Origin: Micractinium sp. NFX-FRZ
Taxonomy: Eukaryota > Chlorophyta > Trebouxiophyceae > Chlorellales > Chlorellaceae
Length of the DNA: 64,000 bases
Direction of reading: 5' to 3'
NCBI GenBank assembly: GCA_029339195.1
Contig: JAPTJF010000155.1
Coordinates: 1 to 64,000, forward strand
Shown here: piece after piece, positions 11,587 to 24,300 of the stretch
Layout of the letters: each line of letters opens with the position of its first letter
How positions within the stretch are numbered: the first letter of the stretch is position 1
Notes under the pieces: model-generated
Seen by the model: only the letters and a program-made list of their open reading frames with translations
What the model was told of the DNA's origin: nothing
Database searches by the model: none
Translations under genes and position numbers: made by a program

Positions 11587-14500
11587 ATGCTTGGCTGCAC
11601 TACCGCCACCCGCCATCCTGCCTGCGTCTCCCGGCCCCTGCGCTGCTCGCCGGGCCTGGGCAGGCGCCTTTCAAGGCGCCGTGTCGCAGTTCAGAGCCAT
11701 TCGGTAAGGGTGGCGGTGCCGGAGCGGCAAAGTTTGAAGGCGCGATGTCCGAAAGCTCACACAGTTTGCTGTCGCGGCCTCAGCGCAGATGCACAGCCGC
11801 GCATTGATGTCGGAGTGGGATGGAACGCCGGGCGGCGGCCACCGCCCTCTTCCAGCGGCATGCCCTGCACCTGCCGCCGGCGCCCGCGCCTGCCCGCGTC
11901 GCAGTTCTCTCTGCCTGATGCCCTCGGCGCCCAACCCACGCCAGCAACCCTCCACTCGTACATGGCGCGCGGCACTGCACCCTCTGCAGGACCGAGACCA
12001 CCCGAAAGGCCGCCCCTTTGACGACCCCCACCAGACGCCGCCGCCGCACCCGCCCGGCTACTCCGCAGCTGCTTCCAAGCAGCCGCAGCAGCAGGGGCGC
12101 CCGCCCTCCCCCTCGGGAGCCTCCGAATTCGACAGCTTCGACCACCCCGCCTCCTTCGACCTCCCCTCCTCTCTCTCCACCTCTGACCTAGAGTTTGGGT
12201 CAGACGCCTTCACAGGATCCACCCTAGAGACGCCCGCCCAGCTGGCGCACCAGTACCGCCACCCGCACCAGCCGCAGGCCAAGGGCGGGGCCGAGCACGA
12301 GCGAGTGGAGCGCATGCACCAGGCAGACATAGCACGCGAGGCAGCAGAGGTGAGGCAGGGCGGTTGGGGTGGCCAAGGGGCGTACTGACCTTTAGTGGGG
12401 GCGCCAGGGGGCGAGGCAGGGCTTTGTGGGTGAGCAGCACTGCTGGCAGCACGGGCGTGTGTAGGCGTTTCTGGCACCCACGCGGCTGCCGCTCTGGCAC
12501 GCTCGCCCCCGCCCGGGCCCACAGGCGCTGGATGCAGCACAGGGGATTGCCAGGCTCGTGTTGGAGAGGCTGCAAGGGGAGCGGGGACATGCTGTGGAGG
12601 GGGAGAAGGTCGGCTGGGCCGGCTGGCGGGCTGGGGTGGGAAGCAGGCCGCATGGGCTGGAGCCCAGTGCCGGCTGCATTTGAAGGGTTGGGGTTGGCAT
12701 TCCGCTGGGCAGGGAGGCTGGCAGGCCGAGGCTTGGCGCAGAGCCGGCGCACACAGTTTTTACTCACATGGGCCAGGGAGGACGGGATCATATGTGTGCC
12801 CCAGTCCTGCGGGTGCCACGTCAGCGCGGCTCCTCAGCGTGCAAGCCACGCGCTGGCAGCCATGGTGCCTTACGAAAGCCACATGCCCCCTGCAGGCCAG
12901 CGGACTGGATGCAGCTGCACGTGCCGAGCTGGAGGCGAACGAGAGCACGGCAGCGGAGCGGGAGGTGGTTGGGAGGAGGGGTGGTTGAGGAGGAAGTGCA
13001 ACTGAGGGTGCGCAGAATGTGCGGGTGTTGGGACGGGCGCCGAGGAGGGCGCGGATCTCGCTCTGCCCTACCACCGCAGGCGGCTCAGCATCGCGTCATC
13101 ACAATACTTTGCCCCGCCAGCCCCAGCCCTGCCGGAGCGCTACCACGGCACCATGCGGCTCTACTCCTCTCTTCCTCCTTTTGGGCCCCCCCACAACCCC
13201 ACCCATATCACCCCACCCCCCTGCAGGACGCTACCATGGCATCATACAGGGCCTCGTCAGCCTGCTTCCACTTACCGCCTCCTCATCCCGCCCCCTCCTT
13301 GTCCCGTCCCTTCATCCCGCAGGAGCGCTACCATGGCATCGTGCGGCTCAACCTCCTCTAGAGATCTGTTCCTCCCAACAACCCCACCTCACCCCACCTT
13401 GTCCCTTCACCCTGCAGGAGCGCTACCACGGCATCATGCAGGCCCTCGACAGCTTGGGGGCGCACGAGACGCGGGGCGCCAGCGACAACGAGGACGAGAC
13501 GCAGTCGCCGGAAGCGCGGCGCCTGACGGCCAGCACGCAGAGCCAGGTAGGCAGAGGGCGGTGATGTGGAGGGGCACAGCACTAGGGTCAATGCGGGCAA
13601 GAGCCAGCCGCCCAACGCTCGGCGCCTGAGGCCAAGCGGCACAGTGGTAGAGGGTGGGTGAAGAGCTGTTTTGCAGTGGCGACACATTGCCGGAGGCAGC
13701 ACCGATACTCAAAGTGGGCTTTTGATTCGGTGTGTGGCGCCTGGCATTGCTGGGGAGGGAGCAAGGGTGTGGGGCCAGGGACGACAGAGTGCTAGTGCCT
13801 TTGATACACAGCTGTCCGTGCCTCCCACCGCCCACCATTGGTCTACATCTGTGCCTCCTCTTCTCCGTCACTCGCGCCGCCCACCACCAGCACTCCGTTC
13901 CTGTGCTTTCTTCCCACCGCCGCCATGGCAGGAGCCAGAATTTGTTGCATAATACGTTATTGCCATAGCCCACCAACGCTCTGTTCCAATTCCCTGCCAC
14001 CGCTGCCGTGGGCAGGAGTCTGATTTTGATGCCCTGCGGCACACGGTGGATGAGCTGGGGGAGGGGGAGGAGGCGGCGGCGCTCATCATGCGCAGCTACC
14101 AAGGGGTGAGTGTGCTCACTGCCACTGGCTTTCTGCAGCTGGGAGAGGGGGTTACAGTGGGGCAGCGCATCAAGCGGGGCTGCACTGGGTGAGGCAGCGG
14201 CGCTCATCATGTGCAGCTACCAAGGGGTGAGTGGTTACTGCACCTTGTACTTTCAAGCCGGCTGCCCGTTGTCTATAATCAAAGTGGGGCATGGGCATGG
14301 GCAGGGGCAGGGGCAGGGCAGGTCATCATGCACGTGTCATCCTGAAGAGCCACCAGGGGTGTGTGCTCACCGCCGCTGGCTGCTCCCTGTGTCTTTGGAG
14401 CAGGGGCAGGGGGTGAGTGGTAACCGCACCTTATGCTGCAAGTCGGCTGCCCGCTGCCTTCAGTTAAAGTAGGGCATGGGCAGATCGGTACATCATGACA

Positions 14501-17500
14501 CAGCTACCGGGGAGGGGGGCGAGTGCTCACTGCCGCTGGACGCTCCCTTTTTTTTTCAGTTCAAGGGGAGACGGGGTGGGGCAGATTATCATGTCCCAAT
14601 CATGATTGCATCTCGTTTAGTGGTGATTTAAACCCAAGGGAGGGAGGCTGTTTGCTGTTGCTCATCCTGCACCATGCTTGTTGTAGTTGAAAGGCACGGT
14701 GCTTCGGAAGTACAACCGCTGTGCCAGTACGCTGCCAGGAGAGGGCAGCTGCCAGGCGAGGGCAGCTACTTCCTCCTTGCAGCCCACTGGCGTAGCGGCT
14801 GCTTCCACCCCACCGTGCCTTTCGCCAGCAACAAAATGATGGGCGAAGGCACACACACGAGCGTGCCTGGTCCGGATCCGCACGAGTGAGGTCAAAGCAA
14901 AAGAAAAGGCATGTGCAGGCACACACGCCGCCTGCACGCGCCTTGTGTTTGTCTTCGACCTCTCTGGAGTGGACCAGAGCCCACCTCGACCTTAAATCAA
15001 AACACATCATTATTTCTCAGCGTTTTCACCCTCCACATCCTTCATCCGCGTCGTCAACATTCCTCAATACATTCGGATTGAGCCAAGTCACACACACTTG
15101 TGAGCTTGATCCACACGAGTTGTCGGTGATGATATAGCCAAGGCACGTGCAGGCACACACACCGCCTGCACGCGCCTTGCCTGTGTCCTCACACTCACTC
15201 GTGTGGACCAGAGCCCACCTCGCCCTGCGTTACAACTCGCATGCGAATCATTATTTCTTATCATTTTCGTCATCCTCATCCTCCATCCTCATCACCATTC
15301 ATCATTACATTTAAAGTGAGCCAGGGCACACACACTTGAGAGCTTGATCTGCCCGAGTGGGCATGCGCAGGCACACACACCGCCTGCGCGCGCCTTGTGT
15401 TTGTCGGCAAGCTCGCTCGTGCAGACACAGACCTCGCCCTGTGTCGCAGCTACACAGTCGTCCTTCACCATCACTGGTATCATCATCAATCGCATCATCA
15501 TCTTCGTCATCAATCCACGCCATCTCTTCCGGTGCACGTGTCCCAGCGCCTGCCCTAACTGCTGCGCTAGCTGGCGCACGTGCTGCAATGCTGGGTATTC
15601 GCAGCGAATGCCGCCGTGCGTGGCGCTAAGGAGGTGTGTGCGCTGAATCGTCACGCACCGTGCTCATCGGTGGTAACAAACACACAGTGGGGTGCAAGGA
15701 AGCCCCGCCGCCCCAGCATGGCATTGGAGGCAGCCGTCCTGTCCTTGCTGCCACCGGGCGCGGCGGTTGGTTGCTATGCCCCACTGTGCGCTTTACCACC
15801 AATGAGCCTGGTAGCATGATGAGCAAGGGCATACACAGCATGCACGTGCCTTCCCTTTGTTTCACTCGCTCGTGTGGTGGATCAAAGTTTGCATCACCCG
15901 GTGCTGCAACCTAGGCTGCACTGGTCGTGCAAAGGAACCTGCCTAAGCCCTTGCATCGGTCACCCGACAGGCTCACTCCTCTGTTGCTGCCCCACCGGAG
16001 TGTCACCCTTCCTGCCCCCACTGTGTTCTTTTTATTGCCGCCCCTCGGCAGTTCGCGCTCCCACAGAGTACCCGCACGCTGCAGCACGACCTGCATGCTG
16101 GGGGCACTGGGCACCCAGTGTTCCCGACTTCCCTGTGTTGTCGCCGTTCCCTGTTGCTCACACCCCACCCCCCTTACAGCGCATGCAGCTGTGCCTGCCC
16201 TCCCCCTCACCCCACCCCCCTGCCTACAGCCCGACCGCCTTTTTTTTTTCCCCTTTTCCAATACTTGCCACGCCGCCCTGCCGGGCCCCACGGCGGAGGC
16301 ACTGGGCACTTAGTGTTTCCAACCTGCCTGCTTTTTCACATGTGTGACATGTGTTGCGATCGCCTGCCCCGTTACCTCACCCCCCTGCCTGCAGCGCGAC
16401 CTGGAGGCGGAGGCACTGGGTACCATGGACCCAGCAGACCCCATGCCCCACCCGGTGAGTACGCAGTGGGGTGGGAGGGGCCTTTTAGCGTCCTGTTGGG
16501 GAATTATGGATGGACCCCTCTGACCCCATGCCGCACTCGGGGAGTGTGCAGTGGGGTGGGAAGGGCCTATGGTGCGGTGGTTCCTGTGGGTTGGTGGGCT
16601 GGGGCACCGAGGATGGCCCCGCCTACTCCATGCCCCACGCCAAGGGCAATCCCTGGACCGGGCATGGCTGTAGCAAGCGGGTGGGGTAGCGGCTTGGAGG
16701 TGGCTGCTTGGGCGCTAGGGCTCCCAGTCTCACCCGTGTGCCCTTGCGTGGGACCCGCCCCCATGCCTTGCCCCGCATGGCAACCGCTACTTGCACGTCA
16801 AATGAACACACGCTGAGCTCCTGCCCTTCCCTGGCACCCCTTCCCAGCTCGCCACCTCCCCAGCAGGGCAACTGCTGCACACACGCAATCCCATCCCCAC
16901 TCATCTACTCCCTTGCCCTGTGCCCCCAAACCACCCCCCTGCAGGGTGACCGCTACCTACGCCCCAACGCCGCACGCCCCAGACACCCGCCGCCGGGCGG
17001 CATGGAAGCTCGGCTGAACGCATCCAACAGGTGTGGCCGCTGCCTTCAAGGTCCCTGTTTGTTACTGTGGTCTGGTCTGGTCCCTGTGGGGCGCAGGGCT
17101 GTGAGCCGCGCAGACCAAGGGGTGCCACGGTGTGCGGCCGGGCGGCAGGTGCCTTTCAAAGAGCACGCATCCCCCAAACGCTCCCTGCTTGTACCCTGCC
17201 GCCCTGCATTCCCCCTCCCCTTCCTCCCCGCTCCTGACAGGCCACTTTTTGAGCGACGCCCCGGGCAGCTGCTGCCCCCCGCCCGCGGCGCCGCCAGCAG
17301 CCAGGGGCAGCAGCATAGCAAGTGCCGGGGCGGCGGCGACGCTGACGGCAGCGGGCTGCCAGCTTGGATGCCACCTGGCGACAGCCCGACCGCTGCTCGG
17401 GCACAGCATGAGCCGGTGGGAGGCCTTGAGGCAGAGTCACAGCAGGCACAGCAGGCACAACAGCGCAGCAGTGCTGCCGCTGAGCTGGAGAGCGATGACC

Positions 17501-20500
17501 AAATCGGGCTGGGCGGGCCGGCGGCCGGCTGGGCCGGCGTGGTGGGTTCGCCGCCAGAGGGCAGCGGTGAGGGGACGGCGGATGATCAGATCGACTACGA
17601 GCAAGGTGAGGTGGCCCTAGAGATCCTGTTCTGCCTGACAGCTGCTGCCAGTGCGCCCGCCTGCTTGCCAGTCCGTGTGCCCGCCCATCTTCTAGAGGGC
17701 TGGTGCACCTGCCTTGGGATGCATTGATGCCGGCCTGCACATGCAGTGGTGCCCCAACACACCTGCCTGTGCCCTGCTGGCGCACCTTCCCCTGCCTCAA
17801 ACATGCTCTGTGCATGCTGAGGTGATGTCCGCCACTTGGCCCTAAGCATGCTGCCCATGTGCCCACCTGGGCACACTCCCTGTTTGTTATTTTGTGTGTG
17901 TGCAGATGCCATGCGTGGCGCCGATGCAATGTACTACGCCCCGGAGCACGCCTCCAACCCGGCGGTGAATGATGTGGGAGGCGGGCGGGTGGGCACCAGC
18001 GGCGGCAACATTGAGGCACCGGGTGAGCCAGGGCATGGGCGGGGCAGTGTGGGGGCCGACCGGGGCAGGCAGAAAAGTGGCCAAGCAGGCGGCTTCTGGC
18101 AGGTGGCGAGGTTGGGCGAAGCGGAGGGGGTGGCTGTGATGTTCCTGCCGCCTGTGGGCCTTCCTGGCAGTCTGGTCGCTGCCGGTGTGCCCCCTGGCCT
18201 CCCTCTTACCACACCACTCCTGCCATGCACCACGCGCACAGCTGCCTGGCGGCTTCCCTTACGCAAAAGCGCATGCCAGTGATGCGTGCACGCTGCACGC
18301 AAGCGCCGCCGCCTTGCTTTCCTCTCAAAGCCTCCCCTCCCTTTGATCATCTTGCTGTCCAGAGGGGCACGACATTGAGGCGGGCACACTGCTCGCAAGT
18401 GACGCCAAGTTGCTTCCACCCACCCACCATTTCCTCTGGTCGCAATGCAGAGGGGTACGCCATCGAGGGGGATGCGCTGCGCGGCGGCGACGCCATGTTC
18501 TACTTCAAGGCGGCCTCAGGGGGCCTGGGCGGCAGGCGGGACGAGGAGGAGGAGGGCAGCGTGCAGGAGGGCGCTGTGTGGGGTGAGCGGAGGGCAGGGG
18601 GATGCAGGGAGGTCTGCACCCGTCCCTTGAAACGACATAGTGGGCGGGGAGTGTGAGGTGGCCAAGGGGAGGGGAGGGGAGGGGCTTGCCAGTGCCATGT
18701 GCTCAGCAGCCCCGGCACCCACGGTGGTGCCCCCCCATCTCCCCGCAGGTGCCCTTACAAGCCGTGACGACGAGCACAGCAGCTTCAGGCGAGCCATGGA
18801 GGAGGCGGCTGCAGTGGCCAGCAGCCACCGGTACGCCGCCACCCTCAAGGCGGCCCAGGGCGGGCGCCAGCACAGGACGCTGCCCGCAGAGGTGCACGTG
18901 CCGGGGCACGCCGGCAGCACAGGCCCAATGGGGGCTCAGGGCAGCGTGGGGGCATCTCCTGGGTCCAGTGCTGTGGACCCCAGCACCGGCAAGTGCAAGC
19001 CAGCGGGGCAGGCGGGCATTCTGGCCTCGCTGCGGCGCCGGCAGGAGGACCGCAAGGAGGTGGAGCAGAGCATGCAGCAGCTGGCGGGGCGGCTGCGCGG
19101 TAGCAGGTGGGCCTGGGGCTGTCACGGTGGAGCAATCTGGGGGAGGGTGGCAGGATGCGGGTGCACAAGCAATGCAGTGCCACAATCGGTTGCGTAAACT
19201 GCCAAGGCTGCCTGCCCGTGTATCTCAATGCCTCCCGCCTGTGCACCAACAACCCTCGCAAGTTACAACGTGTCTGCCTGTGTTAATGCCACCTGCAGGG
19301 CGCCCCGCGACCCTGAGCCGCCCGCCCCGCTGAGCAGGGTGGTGGAGGTGGCGGCAGGCAGGCAAGTGGGGTGGGCGGGCGGTCGTGTGCTTGAAACATG
19401 ACACGTGTGCGGTTGCCGCTGAGTTGTGGCCAGGGCAATGCCAGGGTGGGCCAACTGCCTGCTTCCCGGCGCAGATCAGCTAAGCAGCTTCAAGGCGGTC
19501 GGCACAAGAGCACTGTCAGTTGCATGCAGAGCACTGTCAGTTTCGTTGCCAGCTTCCTGCAGCTTCCTGCTGTGTGAGCGAGCACCTGGCATGACCCCAC
19601 TCCTGCCTGCTCAGCTCCCTGTGCTTATCCCGCCCGCCCGCCCACGCACCCTGCAGGTCTGCCGCCCTGGGCCTGGGCTCAGCTGTCGTGACTGAGATCC
19701 TCACGCAGCAGAGCGTGGTGTCGCAGCTGCTGGGCAGGTGGGCGCTGCGCTGAGCAGGATGCGCTGCGCTGTGCCATGCAGCGCTGCGCTGTGCCATGCA
19801 GCGCTGTGCTGTGCTGTGCTGCGCTGTGCTGTGCTGCACTGTTGTTCCGCACCCTACAAAGCATGCTGTCGCAGCTGCCGGGCAGGCGGGTTTATGATGC
19901 ATACGATTCTTCTTGGCCTAAGCTCTCTGCCCGCCACCGCATTTCCTGCAGGTTTGAGGGCTCCCGCCAGATCGAGTTCGCCCTGCAGACCTCGCAGTCC
20001 TTGGCTCTGGCAGGTAGTCAGCTGGCTGGCCTAATCATGCCCACGCGCAATAGCTTAGCACTGCCATTGGCCGGCCGTGCATCTGTGGCGGTCTGCATGC
20101 ATGGCTGCCGCTGGCAGTGTTCAAGCCGCCAGCGCACGTGCTCACAAGTTGCCACGCCTCTGGCTGCGCCCCATTGTGCCTGCAGTTGTGGTGGCAGCTG
20201 TGCTGCTCACGATTGTAGAGTACACCACTGGCGGCGGCGCCAGCCCGCGCTGGCGCGTGCTGGGCCTGCCACCAGCCGCCCAGGTGAGGCAGCGGTTGGC
20301 GGAGTCCGCTTCCGTCACTGTGCCCCCTGGCAGGATAGCTGTGAGGCACCTGGTGAGGCAGCAGTGCCTGCCCGCCTTCCTGCGTGACGCTGATCTGGCT
20401 TGCATGCCCGCCCGGTCAGCTCCGCACACTGGCCCCCTCTGCCGGCCTTTCCGTTTTTGCATTCTAGCAGGCATGCCTGCCTGGTCAGCTCCCCACCTCT

Positions 20501-20764
20501 TCCCTGGCCACCTTGCTCGCTTCTCCAGTGCAGCCTCTCGTGTCTGCTGTGCCAGAACTATGCATGGGCGACTGGGCTGTACTGCCACTGGCCATCCACG
20601 CCTGCTGCCGAGCTGACCCTCACATCATTGCCCCTCCATTCTTTCTTTCCATGCAGCTGTGGCTGGGCCGGGCAGCCATGGCACTGTTTGCACTGCTGCT
20701 GACCTGGGAGACCATCCACTCCAACCGGCCAGCGTTTGGCACCCTCTTCTACCTGTGGTTCTGA
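11587..20764 (+). CDS. Plastid-targeted protein: long disordered region plus C-terminal LHC-like three-helix domain
   Basis: Seventeen exons: 11587-11703, 11990-12349, 12525-12608, 12896-12964, 13418-13546, 14016-14105, 16395-16454, 16945-17030, 17241-17605, 17906-18022, 18451-18582, 18749-19106, 19299-19361, 19657-19737, 19952-20013, 20186-20283 and 20657-20764. All phases agree, giving about 792 residues. Exon 1 (MLGCTTATRHPACVSRPLRC) looks like a transit peptide. The first roughly 640 residues are low-complexity and acidic. The end has three membrane segments. The first fits the LHC helix pattern E-x3-G-R-x-A-x-L-G...E (VVEVAAGRSAALGLGSAVVT). The second is AVVVAAVLLTIVEY. The third is GRAAMALFALLLTWE. 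I infer a stress-type LHC-like thylakoid protein, although the canonical Asn before Gly-Arg is absent. Several exon-edge duplications fill its introns, and intron 13 starts with GC. Confidence 0.6.
13060..13450 (+). repeat. About 95-bp tandem array carrying four copies of an exon start
   Basis: The sequence GAGCGCTACCAYGGCAYC recurs at 13133, 13226, 13322 and 13417, with similar pyrimidine-rich sequence before it. The last copy opens the real exon 13418-13546 (ERYHGIMQALDSLG). Copy 1 lacks a CAG acceptor, copy 2 has lost one base, and copy 3 is in frame but reaches TAG at about 13359. Confidence 0.85.
13924..14232 (+). repeat. Relics of both edges of exon 14016-14105
   Basis: The exon start has a decayed copy at about 13924-13950 (GCAGGAGCCAGAATTTG). 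The exon end with its donor is copied at about 14190-14232 (GCTCATCATGTGCAGCTACC, then AAGGGGTGAGT). Weaker copies follow near 14330, 14405 and 14490. Confidence 0.75.
14840..15900 (+). repeat. Degenerate intronic tandem repeat, about 215-230 bp unit
   Basis: A block around GCAGGCACACAC.CCGCCTG and GCGCGCCTTG recurs at about 14918, 15149 and 15366, with a weak copy near 15835. Each is followed by a CATCATTATTTCT-type AT-rich tail. It lies within the largest intron of the gene (14106-16394) and shows no coding pattern. Confidence 0.8.
16081..16650 (+). repeat. Relics flanking exon 16395-16454
   Basis: Upstream relics of the exon start lie at about 16081-16125 (CACGACCTGCATGC, then GGGGGCACTGGG) and 16290-16320. 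Copies of the exon end and donor region lie at about 16502-16572 and 16605-16650, the first including the GCAGTGGGGTGGGA stretch that follows the true donor. Confidence 0.75.
18359..18415 (+). repeat. Relic of exon 18451-18582
   Basis: After CAG it reads EGHDIEAGTLLASDA, aligning to EGYAIEGDALRGGDA at the start of the real exon 90 bp downstream. No donor is evident, so it is probably not used, or it could be an alternative acceptor. Confidence 0.75.
19738..19892 (+). repeat. GCTGCGCTGTGCC-type microsatellite plus exon-end relic
   Basis: A CTGTG/CTGCG short tandem repeat (about 19742-19850) follows the donor of exon 19657-19737. It is followed at 19865-19890 by a second copy of the exon end and donor (TGTCGCAGCTGCCGGGCAGG). 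Confidence 0.8.
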
Positions 20765-21350
20765 GCAGCCAAAGGGTCCTGCATCTGCTGCCCCGCTCAG
20801 CAGATGACGGCGTCGCATGCAGCCTCCTGGGCACGCCCCTCGTTTTTGCTGCCCAATCGGCTGCGCCTGTCCCAGCCAATTTGCTGGGCAGCTGCCAGCC
20901 ATTGATCAGTTTGATGAACTAACCCTGCCAGCAACCTCGTGTACAGCCGTTGTAGAGCCTCGTTTCCATTCAACCATGCTTGGTTGAGAGCTGCCAGAAT
21001 GTAGCGACACCTGCGTGGTGGCATGCCAAGCAACGCTTCCACCCGTCACCTCTTCACCCACTTGCACACTCGCCTCGGCCACCCATTTGTTCATGCTGTG
21101 TACCTGCAAGCTGCAAGCATCCAAAGTTTTCTGTATACTCCCGGGTGCTGTGTAACATTACACAATACTGGATCTTGCCACTGGATCAAAAGCAAGTGTT
21201 GTGACGTCTAAAGGTGGGGCTGTGCGCTGAGTGCGACAGGGGCGCTGCCCCACACACCCAGCATCGACGCCTGCACATATTTCTGCCCACATATTTGTTT
21301 GGCCTCCGGGTGCCTTGGATTGTTGTCCCACCGCAGCAAACGCAGCGAGC
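20765..21350. other. Intergenic: 3' UTR and upstream region of the reductase gene
   Basis: No gene seen. Contains the TGTAA at 21151 and then the upstream region of the gene starting at 21351. Confidence 0.6.
21151..21155 (+). terminator. TGTAA polyadenylation motif
   Basis: About 390 bases after the stop codon at 20764. It is the expected algal signal at a plausible distance. Confidence 0.5.
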
Positions 21351-24300
21351 ATGGCGTCCAAGGCCGAAACAAAGCAGCCGTTAGCACAGGGGCAGTGGCA
21401 CGGGCAGGGTCGGCCCAGGGTGGCGCTGGTGACTGGAGCGACCGGCATCACCGGCCGGCACTGCGTGGAGGCCCTGCTTGGGGCGGGCAGCAGCGAGTGG
21501 CGGGTGGTCACGCTGGCCAGGCGAGACCTGCAGGGTTTGAGCGAGGAGGAGGGGGCGGCGGTGCGCCAGGTGCGCGGGCGGGCCAGGCGGGCGAGCGGGT
21601 GGGGGGCGGGCAGGCGACCAGCCCGCAGGTGCCACTGCCAGTCCTGCCTGTGGACGCACCAAGTCGGTAGGAGTGCTTTACTTGCTTGCTGGCCCAGCCG
21701 AACTGAGGTGCCCTGCTACCTGCTACCTGCTACCAGCTAGACTCCAATACACCTCCCCGCCAGCACGCTCGGTCAACCCACCACGCCTCTCACCCGCCTG
21801 CTCTCCCCGCCTGTTCATCAAGGTGGCCCCTTGCCTCTTCCCCGCCTGCCTGCCTGGTAGAAGCTTGTCATGTGCTGCAACGTCTCCTTCCTCCGCCCTT
21901 GCACGAACACCTCCAAGTGACGGTGTCGGCTGGATGCCAGGGCGGTGGCTGCACTGCACTGCACACCTCACCTCACCCCTCCTCACATCCCCTCATGCCA
22001 CAACGCGACACTGCTGCCCTCACATCCTGACCCCCTCAGGTCAAAGCGGATCTGCTGGATGCCGGCAAGGTGGAGGCGGCGCTGCGTGAGGCGGGCGGCG
22101 GCGACATCACCCACATCTTCCACTGCGCCTACCTCATGAAGTCCGAACCCAAGGAGGAGTGCGAGGTGTGTGTGTGGTGGGTGGGGCACCTTTGCCCGCT
22201 GTGTGCATCTCTTGAAGCCCGACCCCAAAGGAGGAATGTGAGGTGGGGTTGTGAGGTTGGCATGGCAGGTGGGAGGATGCAGCAAGCCTCAGAAACAGGC
22301 AGCTACCTGCCCAAGGAAAGCAGGTTCGAGAGTGGAGTGCCAAGCGCGGGCTGGCGGGGGCATGGGTGAATTGGTGGGGCAGGGCTGTGCCTGTTGATAG
22401 CGTCATGCGGAGGGGTTTCGGTGGTGTGGGTGGGTTGCCAGAAAGACAGTGGGTGGTGGGCACTTGAGGAAGGGAGCAAGATGCTACAGCTCATGTGGGC
22501 ACAGGGAGATGAAGGGGCACCCCTGCAGGTGCCACCCTCGCCCCATGCCATCCCGCCGCCTTGCTCCGCCCTTTCCTTGCCCCTGCTTCCACTCAGAATG
22601 CGTGCACATACCCCATCCATCCATGATCCTGCCAGCCCACAGCGCCCTGTAAATGGCGCATCCCAGCACAGCTGTGCATGGTGTGCCGCCCTCGCCCGTG
22701 GCGCCACAGTGACATTCCTCCCCCTCTGCCTGTGCCCCGCCTGCAGATCAACCTGCAGATGCTGCGCAGCGTGGTGGAGGGCGCAGAGGCGGCTGGGGCG
22801 CGCCTGCAGCACGTGTTCTGCATGGAGGGGGGCAAGTGGTACGGGCAGGTGAGGCTGAGTAAGAGAGGAGCCGCACCCTTGCTTCAAGCCAGCAGGGCAT
22901 GCTTGAATGCCTGGCTTAAGCCTGACTGCCTTGCTGTCTTGCGATCGGCCCCAATGAAGCACAGGCTTCGTCCACTCTCACTGCGCCGCCCCATTGCGCG
23001 CTGCCCTTGCCCCTGCTCACTTCCCGCACCCCCCGTGCCCCCTCGCCTCCCTGTGCCTCCCCTGCAGCACCTGCACACCCCGCTTAAGACGCCACATCGG
23101 GAGGACGACCCACCCGTCATGCCCCCCATGTTCTACTTTGATCTCCAGGTAAACGCTCGATTCAATTGACTTCTTGTCTGCGTTCCTGTTTTGAACATCA
23201 GAGCATCTGCACTGCCCAACCGGCAGGCCACCTGTGACGCTGCGCTGCTCACCCGCAACCCCGCAAGGTGCCCCCTCCCCCTCACCTGCACCTGCCCTCA
23301 CATCTCCGCCTCCCTCTCCCCGCATCTCCCCACCTGCCCTCTCATCCCCCTCCACCAGGCCTACCTGGAGCGCCGTGTGGGCGAGGGAGCCCCCTGGACC
23401 TGGTCCGCCCTGCGCCCCAACCCGGTCTGCGGCTACAGGCGAGGCCCCTGGGCTAGCGCCGGGGGGGGGTGGGGCAGGGCAAGAGGGAGGAGGTGACCTG
23501 GTGGGGCAGTCTGCGCCCGGCTTTGCTCACCCCATCGGCACCAACATCTGCCCACCGCGCGTGCAGCACCGGCTTCTTTGTGACCTCCTTCGACCCAGCC
23601 CCGCCAGCCGGTCAGTTGTATCTATCCCTCGGAACGATCTTATTTCGCACCTCGGATGCACCTTGGATGCAGCACCGGCTCATTTATGAACCTCTCCGTC
23701 TCCCTGGCCGTCTACGCCTCCATCAGCAAGGAGTTGGGCCTCCCCCTGAGGTGTGTGCTTCGGTTGGGTTGGCAGTGGCTGTATGGTGCTGCCTGTGCTG
23801 GCTGGGGGTGCATGCCGACAGATGTGCGTTCGAGCTGCTCGAGTTGCAGCTCTGTTTGGAGGAAAACGTGACCGCCCTGGAGTCCGCAGGCGCCCTGGCA
23901 CTGCGGCTGCCGATGGCAGCCAGTGCACCGTGTGCCCTTCGCTGCCGCCCACTTCACACATGCCAGGCAATTACTCAACGCGCCCCTTGCTGCGTGCAGG
24001 TTCCCAGGCACCGCTGCCGCCTACGACGGTATCTGCGATGTGTGCGATGCTGGGCTGCTGGCGCGGGGCATGCTGCACTGTGCCACCACCCCTGCCTGTG
24101 CCAACCAGGCCTTCAACATCTCAAACGGGGACTGCTTCCGCTGGAGGGAGGTGAGGAGGCACTGGGGCTGCTGCTGGGGCAGAGACAGGACCGGGGTTGG
24201 GGACAGGGTGGGGCAGGCTGTGCTGGCGGGAGGAGGGCGGGCATCTCCTTGCTACCAATGGGCGGGCACCTGGCGGGGGCGCTGGGTTGCAAATGGGTGG

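Noticed and set aside
14840..15560. CRISPR-like direct repeats
   Set aside because: Units are about 220 bp and degenerate inside a eukaryotic intron, without spacers or cas genes.
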